Origin: MGOM01 sp035455265
Lineage (GTDB): Bacteria > Chloroflexota > Anaerolineae > Anaerolineales > E44-bin32
NCBI GenBank assembly: GCA_035455265.1
Contig: DATIFK010000071.1
Span: forward strand, 1 to 16,464
Reading direction: 5' to 3'
Length of the DNA: 16,464 bases
In this document: positions 1-7,447 of the stretch, one piece after another
Numbering within the stretch: the first letter of the stretch is position 1
Layout of the letters: the number at the start of each line of letters is the position of its first letter
The notes under the pieces: generated by a model
What the model saw: only the letters and a program-made list of their open reading frames with translations
Databases searched by the model: none
Told to the model about the DNA's origin: nothing
Translations under genes and position numbers: made by a program

Positions 1-81
1 CTCGACGGCCTGGGCATAGTCGCGGACGGCAACCGGATCGGGCGGGAACTCGACCTGGGGGAAGATCGCGCCGAAGTGCAT
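1..81 (-). CDS. LLM-class (luciferase-like) flavin oxidoreductase, N-terminal fragment
   Basis: Partial gene: only the first 27 codons lie in the window, and it continues past position 1. The reverse complement from the ATG at 81-79 reads MHFGAIFPQVEFPPDPVAVR followed by DYAQAVE. This matches the N-terminus of luciferase-like monooxygenases of the F420-dependent group, where the first beta strand (FGAIFPQ) is followed by a helix of the DYAQAAE type. A strong Shine-Dalgarno, AGGAGG (complement of 87-92), lies 5 nt before the ATG and fixes the start. Such enzymes use F420H2 or FMNH2 to oxidise or reduce diverse substrates in the cytoplasm; the substrate cannot be deduced from 27 residues. It is transcribed in the same direction as the ABC exporter operon upstream, but a 123-bp gap with an inverted repeat separates them. 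Family assignment is by pattern recognition only. Confidence 0.72.
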   Translation of the reverse strand, partial: MHFGAIFPQVEFPPDPVAVRDYAQAVE

Positions 82-107
82 GGAGCCCTCCTCTAGCTGG
101 TTGCCAA

Positions 108-202
108 TCTCCAGTTCCCAGTTGCCAGTCAAGGACTCGGACTTGGCTAGCCCATGTCTTGTACATTGGCCTGACTGGCAACTGGAAACTGGGAACTGGA
201 GA
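108..202. repeat. Heptamer-built inverted repeat between permease and oxidoreductase genes
   Basis: The 24-nt left arm (108-131) and the right arm (172-202) are perfect reverse complements except for one extra 7-nt unit (AAACTGG) in the right arm, with a 40-nt spacer. Both arms consist of tandem 7-nt units: CCAGTTN on the left and NAACTGG on the right. The right arm ends 2 bp before the stop codon of the permease gene (205-207). If transcribed it would form a long hairpin, so it could stop the operon's transcript, although there is no T-tract. A related short stretch with ACTGA/ACTGACAACTGA units occurs at about 11268-11293. Confidence 0.75.
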
Positions 203-204
203 CT

Positions 205-1428
205 CTATTCGTACCGCAGCGCCTCGACGGGTTCCAGATCGGCGGCTCGCTTGGCCGGGTAGAGTCCAAAGAACAGCCCGACAGCGGCCGAGAACAGCGT
301 CGCCAGCAGCACCGCGTCCAGGCTGACCGCCGGGTTGAGCTCGGCGTTGGAGGCGCGGGCGATGAACCCGACCACCGTCGAAAGCGCCCAGCCCAAGGCG
401 ATCCCGATCACGCCGCCCATCAGGCTCAAGAGCGACGACTCGGTCAGGAACTGGATCAGGATGTCGCGCTTGCGGGCGCCGATCGCCTTGCGCAGGCCGA
501 TCTCGCGCGTGCGCTCGGTCACCGACACGAGCATGATGTTCATGATGCCGATCCCGCCGACCAGCAGCGAGATGGCGGCGATGCCGCCCAAGAAGATCGT
601 CAGGACGTTGGTGATGGTCTCGGCCGTGGCGATGAAGTCCTGCTGGGTGAAGACGGTGAAGTCGTCGGCCCCGATCGGCGAGCGATGGCGGGCGCGCAGG
701 ATGCCGGCGATCTCCTCCTGCGCCGCCCCGACCGCCTGGGCCGAGACCGCCTGGGCCATGATCATGTCGACCTCGTCCCGGCCGCGGCGCAGCAGGCGCG
801 TCTCGGCCGTCGTCAGGGGCACCAACACGCGGTCGTCCTGGTTGGTGAAGCCGGAGCCGCCAATGGCCTCGGTGACCCCGATGACGCGGAATGGTTGGCC
901 CTCGATCCGTATCGTCTCGCCGACGATCCCTTCCGTCCGGCCGAAGAGCGCCTTGGCCGTGTCGGGCGCCAGCACAGCCACCGCCGCTCGCCCGAGCATG
1001 TGTTCCTCACTGATGAATTCCCCCTCCGTCAGGGTCACGTTGCGCACGTGTTCGTAGTCCGGCGTCACACCCTGGCCCTGGGTGAACGTCGCCTCGCCGC
1101 CGAACGTCACTTCGACCCCGCCCTGCAGCATGGGCGCCACATCGACCACCGACGGCGCCTGGAACGGATCGCCGATCGCCTCGGCGTCCCCCAGAGTCAG
1201 CGATTTCGGGTTGCGCACCTCCTCCGAGCCCCCCTCGACGACGAACAAGAGGTTGGTGCCGATCGCGCTGATGGACCCCGTGATCGTGTCCTGGGCGCCC
1301 CGCCCGATGGCCAGCATGGCGATGACCGCGCCCACCCCGATGACGATGCCCAGCACCGTCAGGCCCGAGCGGAGTTTGTTGCTGCTCAGGCTTTCCAACG
1401 CCTCGAGCGCGCTCTGCAGGACGTTCAC
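205..1428 (-). CDS. MacB-type ABC transporter permease (FtsX family)
   Basis: A 407-residue membrane subunit of a MacAB-like exporter. A first transmembrane segment is at about residues 21-42, followed by a large extracytoplasmic MacB_PCD-type domain (about 46-265). Three more membrane segments follow (about 274-300, 330-353 and 370-392). The FtsX-family signature is clear around residues 291-318, with GGIGIMNIMLVSVTERTREI followed by GLRKAIGA, the cytoplasmic region that couples to the ATPase. It starts with GTG (1428-1426), which overlaps the TGA of the upstream ATPase gene by 4 bp, so translational coupling is likely. This type of permease transmits ATP-driven motion to an extracytoplasmic adaptor rather than moving substrate through the membrane itself. 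Substrate (macrolide, peptide or lipid) is unknown. Family assignment is firm; calling it macB proper would go too far. Confidence 0.93.
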   Translation of the reverse strand: MNVLQSALEALESLSSNKLRSGLTVLGIVIGVGAVIAMLAIGRGAQDTITGSISAIGTNLLFVVEGGSEEVRNPKSLTLGDAEAIGDPFQAPSVVDVAPMLQGGVEVTFGGEATFTQGQGVTPDYEHVRNVTLTEGEFISEEHMLGRAAVAVLAPDTAKALFGRTEGIVGETIRIEGQPFRVIGVTEAIGGSGFTNQDDRVLVPLTTAETRLLRRGRDEVDMIMAQAVSAQAVGAAQEEIAGILRARHRSPIGADDFTVFTQQDFIATAETITNVLTIFLGGIAAISLLVGGIGIMNIMLVSVTERTREIGLRKAIGARKRDILIQFLTESSLLSLMGGVIGIALGWALSTVVGFIARASNAELNPAVSLDAVLLATLFSAAVGLFFGLYPAKRAADLEPVEALRYE

Positions 1429-2135
1429 GAGGCGCCCCCCGCCGTCCGGCCGTTGCCGTCATCCACCAGCCCGTCGCGCAACCGGATGACCCGTTGCGTC
1501 CGGGACGCGATGGTAGGGTCATGCGTCACGAAGATCAGGGTGGTGCCGTGCGAGGTGTTCAGGTCGAGCAGGATGCTCATGATCTCCTCGCCGGATTTGG
1601 AATCGAGGTTCCCCGTCGGTTCGTCGGCCAGGACGATCGACGGATCGTTCACCAGCGCCCGGGCGATGGCGACGCGCTGCTGCTGTCCCCCCGACAGCTC
1701 GTTCGGCCGGTGGTGCAGCCGGTCGCCCAGCCCGACGGATTGCAGGGCCTGCTCGGCGCGTGCCCGCCGCTCCTGCATCACCCCGGCGTAGCGCATCGGC
1801 AGTTCCACGTTGGCCAGGGCCGTCTGGCGGCCGAGCAGGTTGAAGCTCTGGAAGACGAATCCGACCTTGCGGTTGCGGATGGCCGCCAGTTGGTCATCGT
1901 GGAGGTCCGATACCGTTTCTCCATCGAGAGAGTAGCTGCCGGAGGTCGGCCGGTCGAGGCAGCCCAGGATGTTCATCAACGTGCTCTTCCCCGAGCCCGA
2001 CGGTCCCATGATCGACAACACCTCACCCCGCCGGACGCGCAGCGACACACCCCGCAGAGCCGGGACGTCGATCGCGCCCAGGCGGTAGACCTTCGTCAGG
2101 TCGTCGGCGGCGATGACCCAGTCGTCCATTCTCAC
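1425..2135 (-). CDS. MacB/LolD-type ABC transporter ATP-binding protein
   Basis: A 236-residue cytoplasmic ATPase with all expected motifs: Walker A GPSGSGKST (44-52), Q-loop Gln96 in FVFQSFNLL, signature LSGGQQQR (147-154), Walker B IVLADEPTG (167-175) with catalytic Glu172, and H-loop His205 in FVTHD. Sequence and length fit the LolD/MacB/FtsE subgroup that pairs with FtsX-like permeases. In E. coli MacB, ATPase and permease are one polypeptide; here they are separate genes, as is common in Gram-positives and Chloroflexota. The GTG start at 2135 gives a 4-bp overlap with the stop of the adaptor gene; an in-frame ATG two codons later (2129) is an equally plausible start. It forms one operon with its two neighbours. 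Confidence 0.95.
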   Translation of the reverse strand: MRMDDWVIAADDLTKVYRLGAIDVPALRGVSLRVRRGEVLSIMGPSGSGKSTLMNILGCLDRPTSGSYSLDGETVSDLHDDQLAAIRNRKVGFVFQSFNLLGRQTALANVELPMRYAGVMQERRARAEQALQSVGLGDRLHHRPNELSGGQQQRVAIARALVNDPSIVLADEPTGNLDSKSGEEIMSILLDLNTSHGTTLIFVTHDPTIASRTQRVIRLRDGLVDDGNGRTAGGAS

Positions 2136-3541
2136 CGCCGGAAGAACGATCCCGGCCCGGGCGGCTCGAACACGGCCGGCGGATTGAGCAGCACCAGATC
2201 GCCGGCAGCCACATCGCCGCCCAGAACCTGACTGTCGGTGTCCGACGAGACGCCCAGTTGGATCGGCACCGCCGTCGGTTGCCCGTTTCTCAGCACATAC
2301 ACGACCCGGTCCCCATCACGCACGCGCACCGCCCGGTTGGGCACCAGCAGCGCCTCCTCGATCTGGTCGACCACCAGATTCACCGCGGCCGTCAATCCGG
2401 GCCGCACCAAAGCGTCGGAGTCATCCAGTTCGACGGTCACCGGGAAATTCACCACACCCTGCACTTCCACGCCCACCAGACCGACCTCGATGACGTGGCC
2501 GGTGTACGTCCGGTCGAGAATGGCGTCGAAGGTCAGCGTCACCGGCTGGCCGACCTGGACGCGATTGATGTCGATCTCCGATACCTCGACGTCGACGAGC
2601 ATGCGCCTCAGATCGGCCATCTCGAAAGCGACCGATCCCGGCGCCACCTGGTCCCCGGGCTTGACGTCGACGCGCGTGATCGTCCCGTCGAAGGGAGCGG
2701 CGATCCAGGCATTTTCGAGGGTCGCCTGGGCGGCGGCCACCCGTGCCTCGGCGGCGGCGATGTCGTCCGCCGCCGGTCCATCCTTCAGCCGGTCGTACTC
2801 GCGCTGGGCGTCATCGAACGCCGCCTGAGCCACGGCCCGTTCGGCTTCCAGCTGGGCCTGCTGGATATCGGTAGGGTGACCCGTGTACCAGTTGTAGGCC
2901 GACAGCGCCTGGTTGTAGGCGATCCGGGCATTGTTGTACGCCAGGTACGCGTCGGCCTTGGGCCCGCCGTCGGAGAGGTGGCCGGGCGCGTGCTCGTAGG
3001 CGCTCTTCGCCTGCTCCATCCGTTCGCGCGCCGCCGCGAGCTTGGCCTGGGCAGCCTTCACCGTCTCTGCTGTACCGCGATTTCCCTCTTGGTTGACGGT
3101 GTAATCCCTTTGCTCCTTCTCGAGCGCGTCACGTGCGTTCGCCAGAGCCAGCTGCGCCTGGGCCAGGGCCTGGTTGGAGTGCAGTAGATCGTCCAGTGCC
3201 CGCTGCGCCGCCACCAGGTCGGCCTCCGCCAGAATCACCTGGGCGGGCAAGGAGGCTTGCCGCAGGTCGGCCAGTCGATCGCCGTCGTGAACGATATCGC
3301 CGGTCTCGACGAGAACCCGATCAACGGTGCCCGTCGTCTCGAAGCTGAGGACGGCCAGTTGATTGGGTCGCACGGTCCCCGTCGCGCCCACGGACGCCGT
3401 CAGCGGTCCGCGCACCAGCGCCACCGTCTGGAGGCTCGCCGCGGCCGCCGAGGCGCGCGAGGCGCGCAACGAGGCCACGCCGATCACCAGGACGATCAGG
3501 CCGACCACGGCGCCCCCAACAATGATCCATCGTCGTTTCAT
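2132..3541 (-). CDS. HlyD/MacA-family efflux adaptor (membrane fusion protein)
   Basis: A 469-residue adaptor, first gene of the exporter operon. An N-terminal membrane anchor (about residues 5-27, after MKRR) is followed by the first half of a lipoyl-like domain (about 45-95, with ATGTVRPNQ and VETGDIVHDGD). A long Ala/Gln/Glu-rich coiled-coil hairpin spans about 100-280. The second lipoyl half has IAAPFDGTITRVDVKPGDQV (280-299), and beta-barrel and membrane-proximal domains extend to the C-terminus. The ATG at 3541 has a good Shine-Dalgarno, GGAGG (complement of 3552-3556), 10 nt upstream. In MacAB systems this protein stimulates the ATPase and links the permease to an outer channel. No TolC-like gene is in the window, which would fit a single-membrane envelope. 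The coiled coil is interrupted around 184-225 by a Gly/Tyr-rich stretch. Confidence 0.92.
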   Translation of the reverse strand: MKRRWIIVGGAVVGLIVLVIGVASLRASRASAAAASLQTVALVRGPLTASVGATGTVRPNQLAVLSFETTGTVDRVLVETGDIVHDGDRLADLRQASLPAQVILAEADLVAAQRALDDLLHSNQALAQAQLALANARDALEKEQRDYTVNQEGNRGTAETVKAAQAKLAAARERMEQAKSAYEHAPGHLSDGGPKADAYLAYNNARIAYNQALSAYNWYTGHPTDIQQAQLEAERAVAQAAFDDAQREYDRLKDGPAADDIAAAEARVAAAQATLENAWIAAPFDGTITRVDVKPGDQVAPGSVAFEMADLRRMLVDVEVSEIDINRVQVGQPVTLTFDAILDRTYTGHVIEVGLVGVEVQGVVNFPVTVELDDSDALVRPGLTAAVNLVVDQIEEALLVPNRAVRVRDGDRVVYVLRNGQPTAVPIQLGVSSDTDSQVLGGDVAAGDLVLLNPPAVFEPPGPGSFFRR

Positions 3542-3838
3542 GACTCACGATCCTCCATCCGCATCGCCAGCCACCGCCATGGTCCGCCGGAAGAGACACT
3601 CCAGGAGGATGGCGGGTGATTGTGAAGCTTGTGTGAATCCGGCTTGAAGGAATTCGGGAGACCTTCCAGGTCTCCCAGAAGTCCCGCCACCGGATAGGGA
3701 CGTTCTGTCCGCCGATTGTACCCCCCAGGACAAGACCCCCCGAAAATGGACACATTGGGGCGTCATTGTGACGGTTGTCACCGGTGGGAGTGATATGTTC
3801 AACTGCGTTCCCGGGGGCGGACTTTTTATCATGGGGGC
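3542..3838. promoter_or_regulatory. Divergent intergenic region with palindromes
   Basis: About 300 bp between the exporter operon (minus) and the GltD-like gene (plus), so it must hold both promoters. Visible elements: a perfect 9-bp hairpin with a 3-nt loop at 3656-3676 (GGGAGACCT/AGGTCTCCC); overlapping palindromes at 3761-3773 (CGTCA-TTG-TGACG) and 3768-3781 (GTGAC-GGTT-GTCAC); and a direct repeat of TTGTG around 3630-3644. A -10-like TATCAT (3827-3832) lies just before the plus-strand gene. No convincing -35/-10 pair was found for the minus-strand operon. The palindromes look like operator half-sites, but no regulator gene is adjacent. Confidence 0.45.
3827..3832 (+). promoter_or_regulatory. 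-10-like TATCAT upstream of the GltD-like gene
   Basis: TATCAT matches the TATAAT consensus at 5 of 6 positions. It ends 6 nt before an in-frame GTG (3839) and 27 nt before the ATG at 3860. No clear -35 hexamer was seen at the usual spacing. It could drive a leaderless GTG-initiated transcript or a very short leader for the ATG start. Confidence 0.4.
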
Positions 3839-3859
3839 GTGAGGGACGGAGAGCCCAGC

Positions 3860-5287
3860 ATGCCAGCCTCGTCGGAACAGCCCGCCGTGGACCGCAAAGC
3901 CCGCATGAAGTTGCCGTTCGAGGACCTTGTGGCGCGCTCCGTGGCCGAACGCCTCTCGGACTTCGAGCCGGCTTACCCCTACCTGACGGAAGACCAGGCG
4001 CGCCGCGCCGCCGAACGCTGCATCCATTGCCCCGAAGAGCCATGTCGGGAGGCTTGCCCGGTCCAGAATCACATTTCCGATGCCCTGTGGCTCATCGAGC
4101 AGGGGGATTTCATCGGCGCCGCCCGCGTCTACCGGCAGACCAGCTCTCTACCCGAGATCTGCGGCCTCGTCTGCCCGCATGAAGCTCTATGCCAGGGCTC
4201 TTGCGTACGCAACAAGCGCGGCGAACCCGTGCTGACCGGCAGCCTGGAGGCCTTTGTCACTCACTACGAACGCGAGCACAGCGGCGTGCAGCTCCCCGTC
4301 GGCGCGCCGACGGGGAAGCGGGTGGCCATCGTCGGCAGCGGCCCCGCCGGCCTGGCGTGCGCCGAGCAACTGCTCCAGCGCGGCCACGAGGTCGTCGTTT
4401 TCGAGGCCTACCCCCACCCGGGCGGTTTGCTGACCTACGGCATCCCCAACTTCAAGCTCCCCAAGCGTCTCGTGGACAGCCGCATCGACGATTTCCGTCG
4501 CGCCGGCGCCCGCTTCGAGACCGGCGTGCGCGTCGGGCGCGACCGCACCGTTGATGACCTGCTGGCGGCCGGTTTCGAGGCCGTCTTCCTCGGCGTCGGC
4601 AGCGGCGTCGACTCCCCCATGGACGTGCCCGGCGCCGATCTGCCCGGTGTGTACCCCGCCACGGAATTCCTCATCCGTGGCAACGTCGAATCGTCCATCC
4701 TCCCGCCCGGCATGCAAGGTCGTCCGACCATCGGCCGCAAGGTCGCCGTCGTCGGCGGCGGTGACACCGCTTCCGACTGCCTGCGCACTGCTCTTCGCCT
4801 GGGCGCTGAAGAGGTCACCTGCCTCTACCGCCGCACCGAGGCCGAAATGCCCGGCGGCAAGAAGGACCGAGAATTGGCCCGCCAGGAAGGGGCGCACTAC
4901 CGCTTCCTGACTCAGCCGGTCCGCTTCCTGCCCGGCCCGGATGGACGCGTCGGTGCCGTTGAATGCTTGCAGTGCGAGTTGGGCGAGCCGGATGCCAGCG
5001 GTCGTCGCCGCCCGGTCCCGATCGAAGGATCCAACTTCACGGTCCAGGCCGACACCGTTGTGCTTGCGTTGGGCTACTGGCCGGATCCGTTGATCGGCGA
5101 GAAGACGCCCGACTTGAAGACCCACAAGTACGGGCTGATCGTCGCCGATCCCGAGACCGGCTCAACCTCCCGCCGCGAGATCTTCGCCGGGGGCGACGCC
5201 GTGTCCGGCCCCGATCTGGTCGTGACGGCCATGCGCGCCGGACGGCGCGCCGCCGCCGCCATCGACGCCTACCTCCAAGGCCGCTGA
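3860..5287 (+). CDS. GltD-like NAD(P)-dependent oxidoreductase (glutamate synthase small-subunit family)
   Basis: A 475-residue flavin/iron-sulfur oxidoreductase. The N-terminal domain has two cysteine sets for [4Fe-4S] clusters: C54-x2-C57-x4-C62-x3-C66 and C101-x3-C105-x5-C111-x3-C115. An FAD-binding Rossmann fold follows (VAIVGSGPAGLACAE, from 155), then an NAD(P)-binding fold (VAVVGGGDTASDC, from 295). The C-terminal FAD-closing motif is IFAGGDAVSGPDLVVTAMRA (441-460). This is the layout of GltD, which passes electrons from NADPH to GltB, and of relatives such as NfnB/SudA and dihydropyrimidine dehydrogenase subunits. No gltB lies nearby, so the electron partner is unknown and the symbol is withheld. 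The ATG at 3860 has GGAG (3848-3851) 8 nt upstream; a GTG at 3839 in the same frame would add 7 residues and could be a leaderless start, as TATCAT lies 6 nt before it. Confidence 0.9.
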   Translation: MPASSEQPAVDRKARMKLPFEDLVARSVAERLSDFEPAYPYLTEDQARRAAERCIHCPEEPCREACPVQNHISDALWLIEQGDFIGAARVYRQTSSLPEICGLVCPHEALCQGSCVRNKRGEPVLTGSLEAFVTHYEREHSGVQLPVGAPTGKRVAIVGSGPAGLACAEQLLQRGHEVVVFEAYPHPGGLLTYGIPNFKLPKRLVDSRIDDFRRAGARFETGVRVGRDRTVDDLLAAGFEAVFLGVGSGVDSPMDVPGADLPGVYPATEFLIRGNVESSILPPGMQGRPTIGRKVAVVGGGDTASDCLRTALRLGAEEVTCLYRRTEAEMPGGKKDRELARQEGAHYRFLTQPVRFLPGPDGRVGAVECLQCELGEPDASGRRRPVPIEGSNFTVQADTVVLALGYWPDPLIGEKTPDLKTHKYGLIVADPETGSTSRREIFAGGDAVSGPDLVVTAMRAGRRAAAAIDAYLQGR

Positions 5288-5382
5288 TCCATCGGCCCGG
5301 CGCCTCGCTTCGCGCCTCCCTTGGGGTCGGCGCTCGCTCCCCGCGCGCTCGTTGAAGGTTCCTCGGCCGGCCCGCCCGCGGG

Positions 5383-5487
5383 AGCCGCAGGCTTTCCTCC
5401 GACACGGATCGCGGCAGCCTTCGAACGGTTAGCCCCTGGTCGGGCTTCAGCCGCAGGCTTCCCATCCGGGACGCATCGCGGTAGCCT
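5383..5487. repeat. Two imperfect ~38-nt direct repeats between the GltD-like gene and queG
   Basis: Copy one (5383-5420) and copy two (5449-5487) both begin AGCCGCAGGCTT/T, share an ATCGCGG core near the end and finish with AGCCT. Each unit therefore carries AGGCT at one end and AGCCT at the other and can fold back. In copy two the stem is perfect over 8 bp, CGCAGGCT (5452-5459) with AGCCTGCG (5483-5490). The surrounding 227-bp gap (5288-5514) has no convincing gene; it may be a dispersed intergenic repeat that also ends the upstream transcript. Confidence 0.55.
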
Positions 5488-5502
5488 GCGCCCGAGCCCG
5501 TG

Positions 5503-5508
5503 TACTAT
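5503..5508 (+). promoter_or_regulatory. -10-like TACTAT abutting the queG start
   Basis: TACTAT lies 6 nt before the GTG start of queG (5515), and no Shine-Dalgarno is visible in between or just upstream. With transcription starting about 7 nt after the hexamer, the mRNA would begin at or next to the start codon, suggesting a leaderless transcript. No good -35 element is evident. Confidence 0.45.
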
Positions 5509-5514
5509 TGACGC

Positions 5515-6645
5515 GTGGACGACATCGAGCCGAAGGACATCGACCCCCACGCACTGACGCGCTTCGCCAAGGAGCAAGCCCTGCGCCTCGGGTTCTCCCT
5601 GGCCGGGATCAGCACGGCGGATCCTCCACCGCACCTGGACGCCTATCGGGGCTGGCTCTCGCAAGCGAGACACGGCGAGATGGCCTACCTCGCCCGCGCG
5701 GACGCCGTCGAGCGTCGCGAGGACCCGAGGCGCATCCTGCCTGAGTGCCGTTCCATCCTGGTGCTCGCCTGGCCCTACGAGCCTCCCTCGCCGCCGGCGA
5801 CCCGGGGCCGGATCGCCGCCTACGCGCGTGGGCCCGACTACCACGACGTCTTGCTCGACCGGATCGGCCCATGGGTTTCGGCGATGGAGGCGCGCCTGGG
5901 AAGGTCCTTCCCCTTCCGCGCCTACACGGACACCGGTCCGTTGCTGGAGCGCGAACTGGCCCAACGCGCCGGCCTGGGTTGGATCGGGAAGAACACCTGC
6001 CTGATCCATCCGCGACGAGGCTCCTACTTTCTCCTCGCCGAAATCCTGCTCAGCCTCGCCCTTGTCCCCGATCCCCCGTTCGGCGCCGACCGGTGCGGAT
6101 CGTGCACGCGCTGCCTGGACGCCTGCCCGACCGACTGCATCCTGCCCGATCGGACTCTGGACGCACGGCGCTGCATTTCCTACCTCACCATCGAGCATCG
6201 GGGCCGCATCCCGGTGGAGCTGCGAGAATCGATCGGCGATTGGCTGTTCGGGTGCGATGTGTGCCAGCAGGTTTGCCCCTGGAACATTCGCTTCGCCGAA
6301 AGGGCCGCCGTTCCGTCCGCTTCGGTCGAGCTGGACATGGCGGACATCCTCTCTCTCGATGATGACGAGATTCGCCGGCGGACGAAGGGCACGGCGCTGC
6401 GCCGGACTGGGCGCGCCGGGCTCGTACGCAACGCGGCGATGGTCGCCGCCAACACCGGCGCCCACGACCTCGTGCCTGCGCTGGCACGACGTTTGAAGGG
6501 CGATCCTGATCCGACCGTGCGCCAGCACGCCGCGTGGGCGCTGGGCCGCCTCGGCGGCATCGACTCGCAACGAGCCTTGCGGGAGTCTCTTGAGGCCGAG
6601 GCCGACCCGGCGGTGAGCCAGGAGATCGAACGGGCGCTGACTTGA
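5515..6645 (+). CDS. queG: Epoxyqueuosine reductase QueG with C-terminal HEAT-like repeats
   Basis: A 376-residue cytoplasmic enzyme that performs the last step of queuosine synthesis, reducing epoxyqueuosine at tRNA position 34 with a cobalamin cofactor and two [4Fe-4S] clusters. The N-terminal domain (1-185) carries the family motif YTDTGPLLER (137-146) with the likely catalytic acid Asp139, followed by GLGWIGKNTCLI. The ferredoxin-like part has CGSCTRCLDACPTDCILP (194-211) and later C220 and CDVCQQVCPWN (247-257). Residues about 303-374 form two HEAT/PBS-lyase-like repeats, seen in many QueG proteins and thought to help tRNA binding. The GTG start is preceded by a -10-like hexamer instead of a ribosome binding site. 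No other queuosine genes are in the window. It converges on the LysM gene across a pair of hairpins. Confidence 0.95.
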   Translation: MDDIEPKDIDPHALTRFAKEQALRLGFSLAGISTADPPPHLDAYRGWLSQARHGEMAYLARADAVERREDPRRILPECRSILVLAWPYEPPSPPATRGRIAAYARGPDYHDVLLDRIGPWVSAMEARLGRSFPFRAYTDTGPLLERELAQRAGLGWIGKNTCLIHPRRGSYFLLAEILLSLALVPDPPFGADRCGSCTRCLDACPTDCILPDRTLDARRCISYLTIEHRGRIPVELRESIGDWLFGCDVCQQVCPWNIRFAERAAVPSASVELDMADILSLDDDEIRRRTKGTALRRTGRAGLVRNAAMVAANTGAHDLVPALARRLKGDPDPTVRQHAAWALGRLGGIDSQRALRESLEAEADPAVSQEIERALT

Positions 6646-6662
6646 GGATCGACCCCCACCCC

Positions 6663-6717
6663 TTCCCTCCCCCTTTCAGGGGGAGGGAATCAAACCTCCC
6701 CCTTCTAGGGGGAGGTT
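6663..6717. terminator. Tandem C-rich/G-rich hairpins between convergent genes
   Basis: Two perfect hairpins lie back to back. The first (6663-6689) has a 12-bp stem, TTCCCTCCCCCT/AGGGGGAGGGAA, around a TTC loop. The second (6693-6717) has an 11-bp stem, AACCTCCCCCT/AGGGGGAGGTT, around a TCT loop. They sit between the ends of queG (plus) and the LysM gene (minus), where a bidirectional terminator is expected, although long U-tracts are absent. A third hairpin of the same type is at 11219-11241, so this is probably a dispersed intergenic repeat doing terminator duty. Confidence 0.6.
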
Positions 6718-6736
6718 GGTGGGGGTGGCTCCTCAA

Positions 6737-7447
6737 CTAAGGCAGCGGCGTGCGGGTCGGCGTCCGCGTCGCCGTCGCCGGTGTCAGATTGGGCGTCGGC
6801 GTGATCGTCGGCGTGGCGATGTTGACCGGGACGATGAGCGTCCGCCCGACGAAAAGCACGTCGGTGACCTTCATCTGATTGAGCAGGGCGATCGCCTCGG
6901 CCGTGCTGTTGAACTTGGAGGCGATGATCTGCAGGTTGTCGCCCGGCTTGACGATGTATTGGATGCGGGTCCCGGGCGCCAGGTTCGTCGGGATGGGCGT
7001 CTCCGTCGGAAGGCCAGCGCCTGGGGCCGGGATGATCAGGGTCACCCCGACCTGGATCTGATTCGGATCGGTCAGGTTGTTGGCCGCCATGATCTCCAGC
7101 ACTTCCACCCCGAACCGCTCGGCGATCGAGCCGAGCGTGTCGCCCGCTTCGACGATGTAGGTGGTCGGGCCCTGGGGCGTCGGCGTGAGCGTCGGTTCCG
7201 GCGTGGACGTGTCCGTGGGCGTCGGCGTGATCGTCGGCGTCAGGGTGTTCGTCGGCGTTGGCGTATCCGTGGCGAAGAGCGCCGCCAGCGAGCCGGTCGA
7301 GCCTCCCGTCAGCCACAACACAACCAGGAAGACGCCAACGACCAGCAACACGACGGCGAATCCGCCCAGCAACAGCGGAATCATCCGCTCGCGCCGGCGG
7401 CGGTAGGCGTCGATCACATCAGCAGCACGATGGTCAGTCTCGGTCAT
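6737..7447 (-). CDS. Membrane-anchored protein with two LysM domains and Thr-Pro linkers
   Basis: A 236-residue protein. A charged N-terminus (DAYRRRRER, 13-21) precedes one membrane segment (about 23-47), so the rest should lie outside the cell. A Thr/Pro-rich linker (61-95) leads to LysM 1 (about 96-140, TYIVEAGDTLGSIAERFGV) and, after a short linker, LysM 2 (about 163-208, QYIVKPGDNLQIIASKF). A second Thr-Pro tail ends the protein. LysM domains bind N-acetylglucosamine polymers such as peptidoglycan, so a wall-tethering role is likely; no catalytic domain is present. The linker DNA is a simple repeat (GGCGTCGGCGT-like on the plus strand, about 7170-7265). The ATG at 7447 has GGAGGGG a few nt upstream, and its first 14 bp overlap the end of the esterase gene, so the two are probably co-transcribed. 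Confidence 0.88.
   Translation of the reverse strand: MTETDHRAADVIDAYRRRRERMIPLLLGGFAVVLLVVGVFLVVLWLTGGSTGSLAALFATDTPTPTNTLTPTITPTPTDTSTPEPTLTPTPQGPTTYIVEAGDTLGSIAERFGVEVLEIMAANNLTDPNQIQVGVTLIIPAPGAGLPTETPIPTNLAPGTRIQYIVKPGDNLQIIASKFNSTAEAIALLNQMKVTDVLFVGRTLIVPVNIATPTITPTPNLTPATATRTPTRTPLP

Noticed and set aside
685..1791. Long plus-strand frame opposite the ABC permease and ATPase
   Set aside because: Arg/His/Asp-rich translation without recognisable motifs, fully antisense to two well-supported genes.
205..3541. Lipoprotein-release LolCDE system
   Set aside because: The presence of a HlyD/MacA-type adaptor and a single permease with a MacB-like periplasmic domain fits MacAB-type export better than LolCDE, which needs two permeases and no adaptor.
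5269..6570. 433-codon minus-strand frame opposite queG
   Set aside because: It covers queG in antisense and the repeat-rich gap; the composition is that of a shadow frame and no domain is visible.
7170..7265. GGCGTCGGCGT-like DNA repeat
   Set aside because: It encodes the Thr-Pro linker of the LysM protein on the minus strand, so it is coding low complexity and not a separate element.
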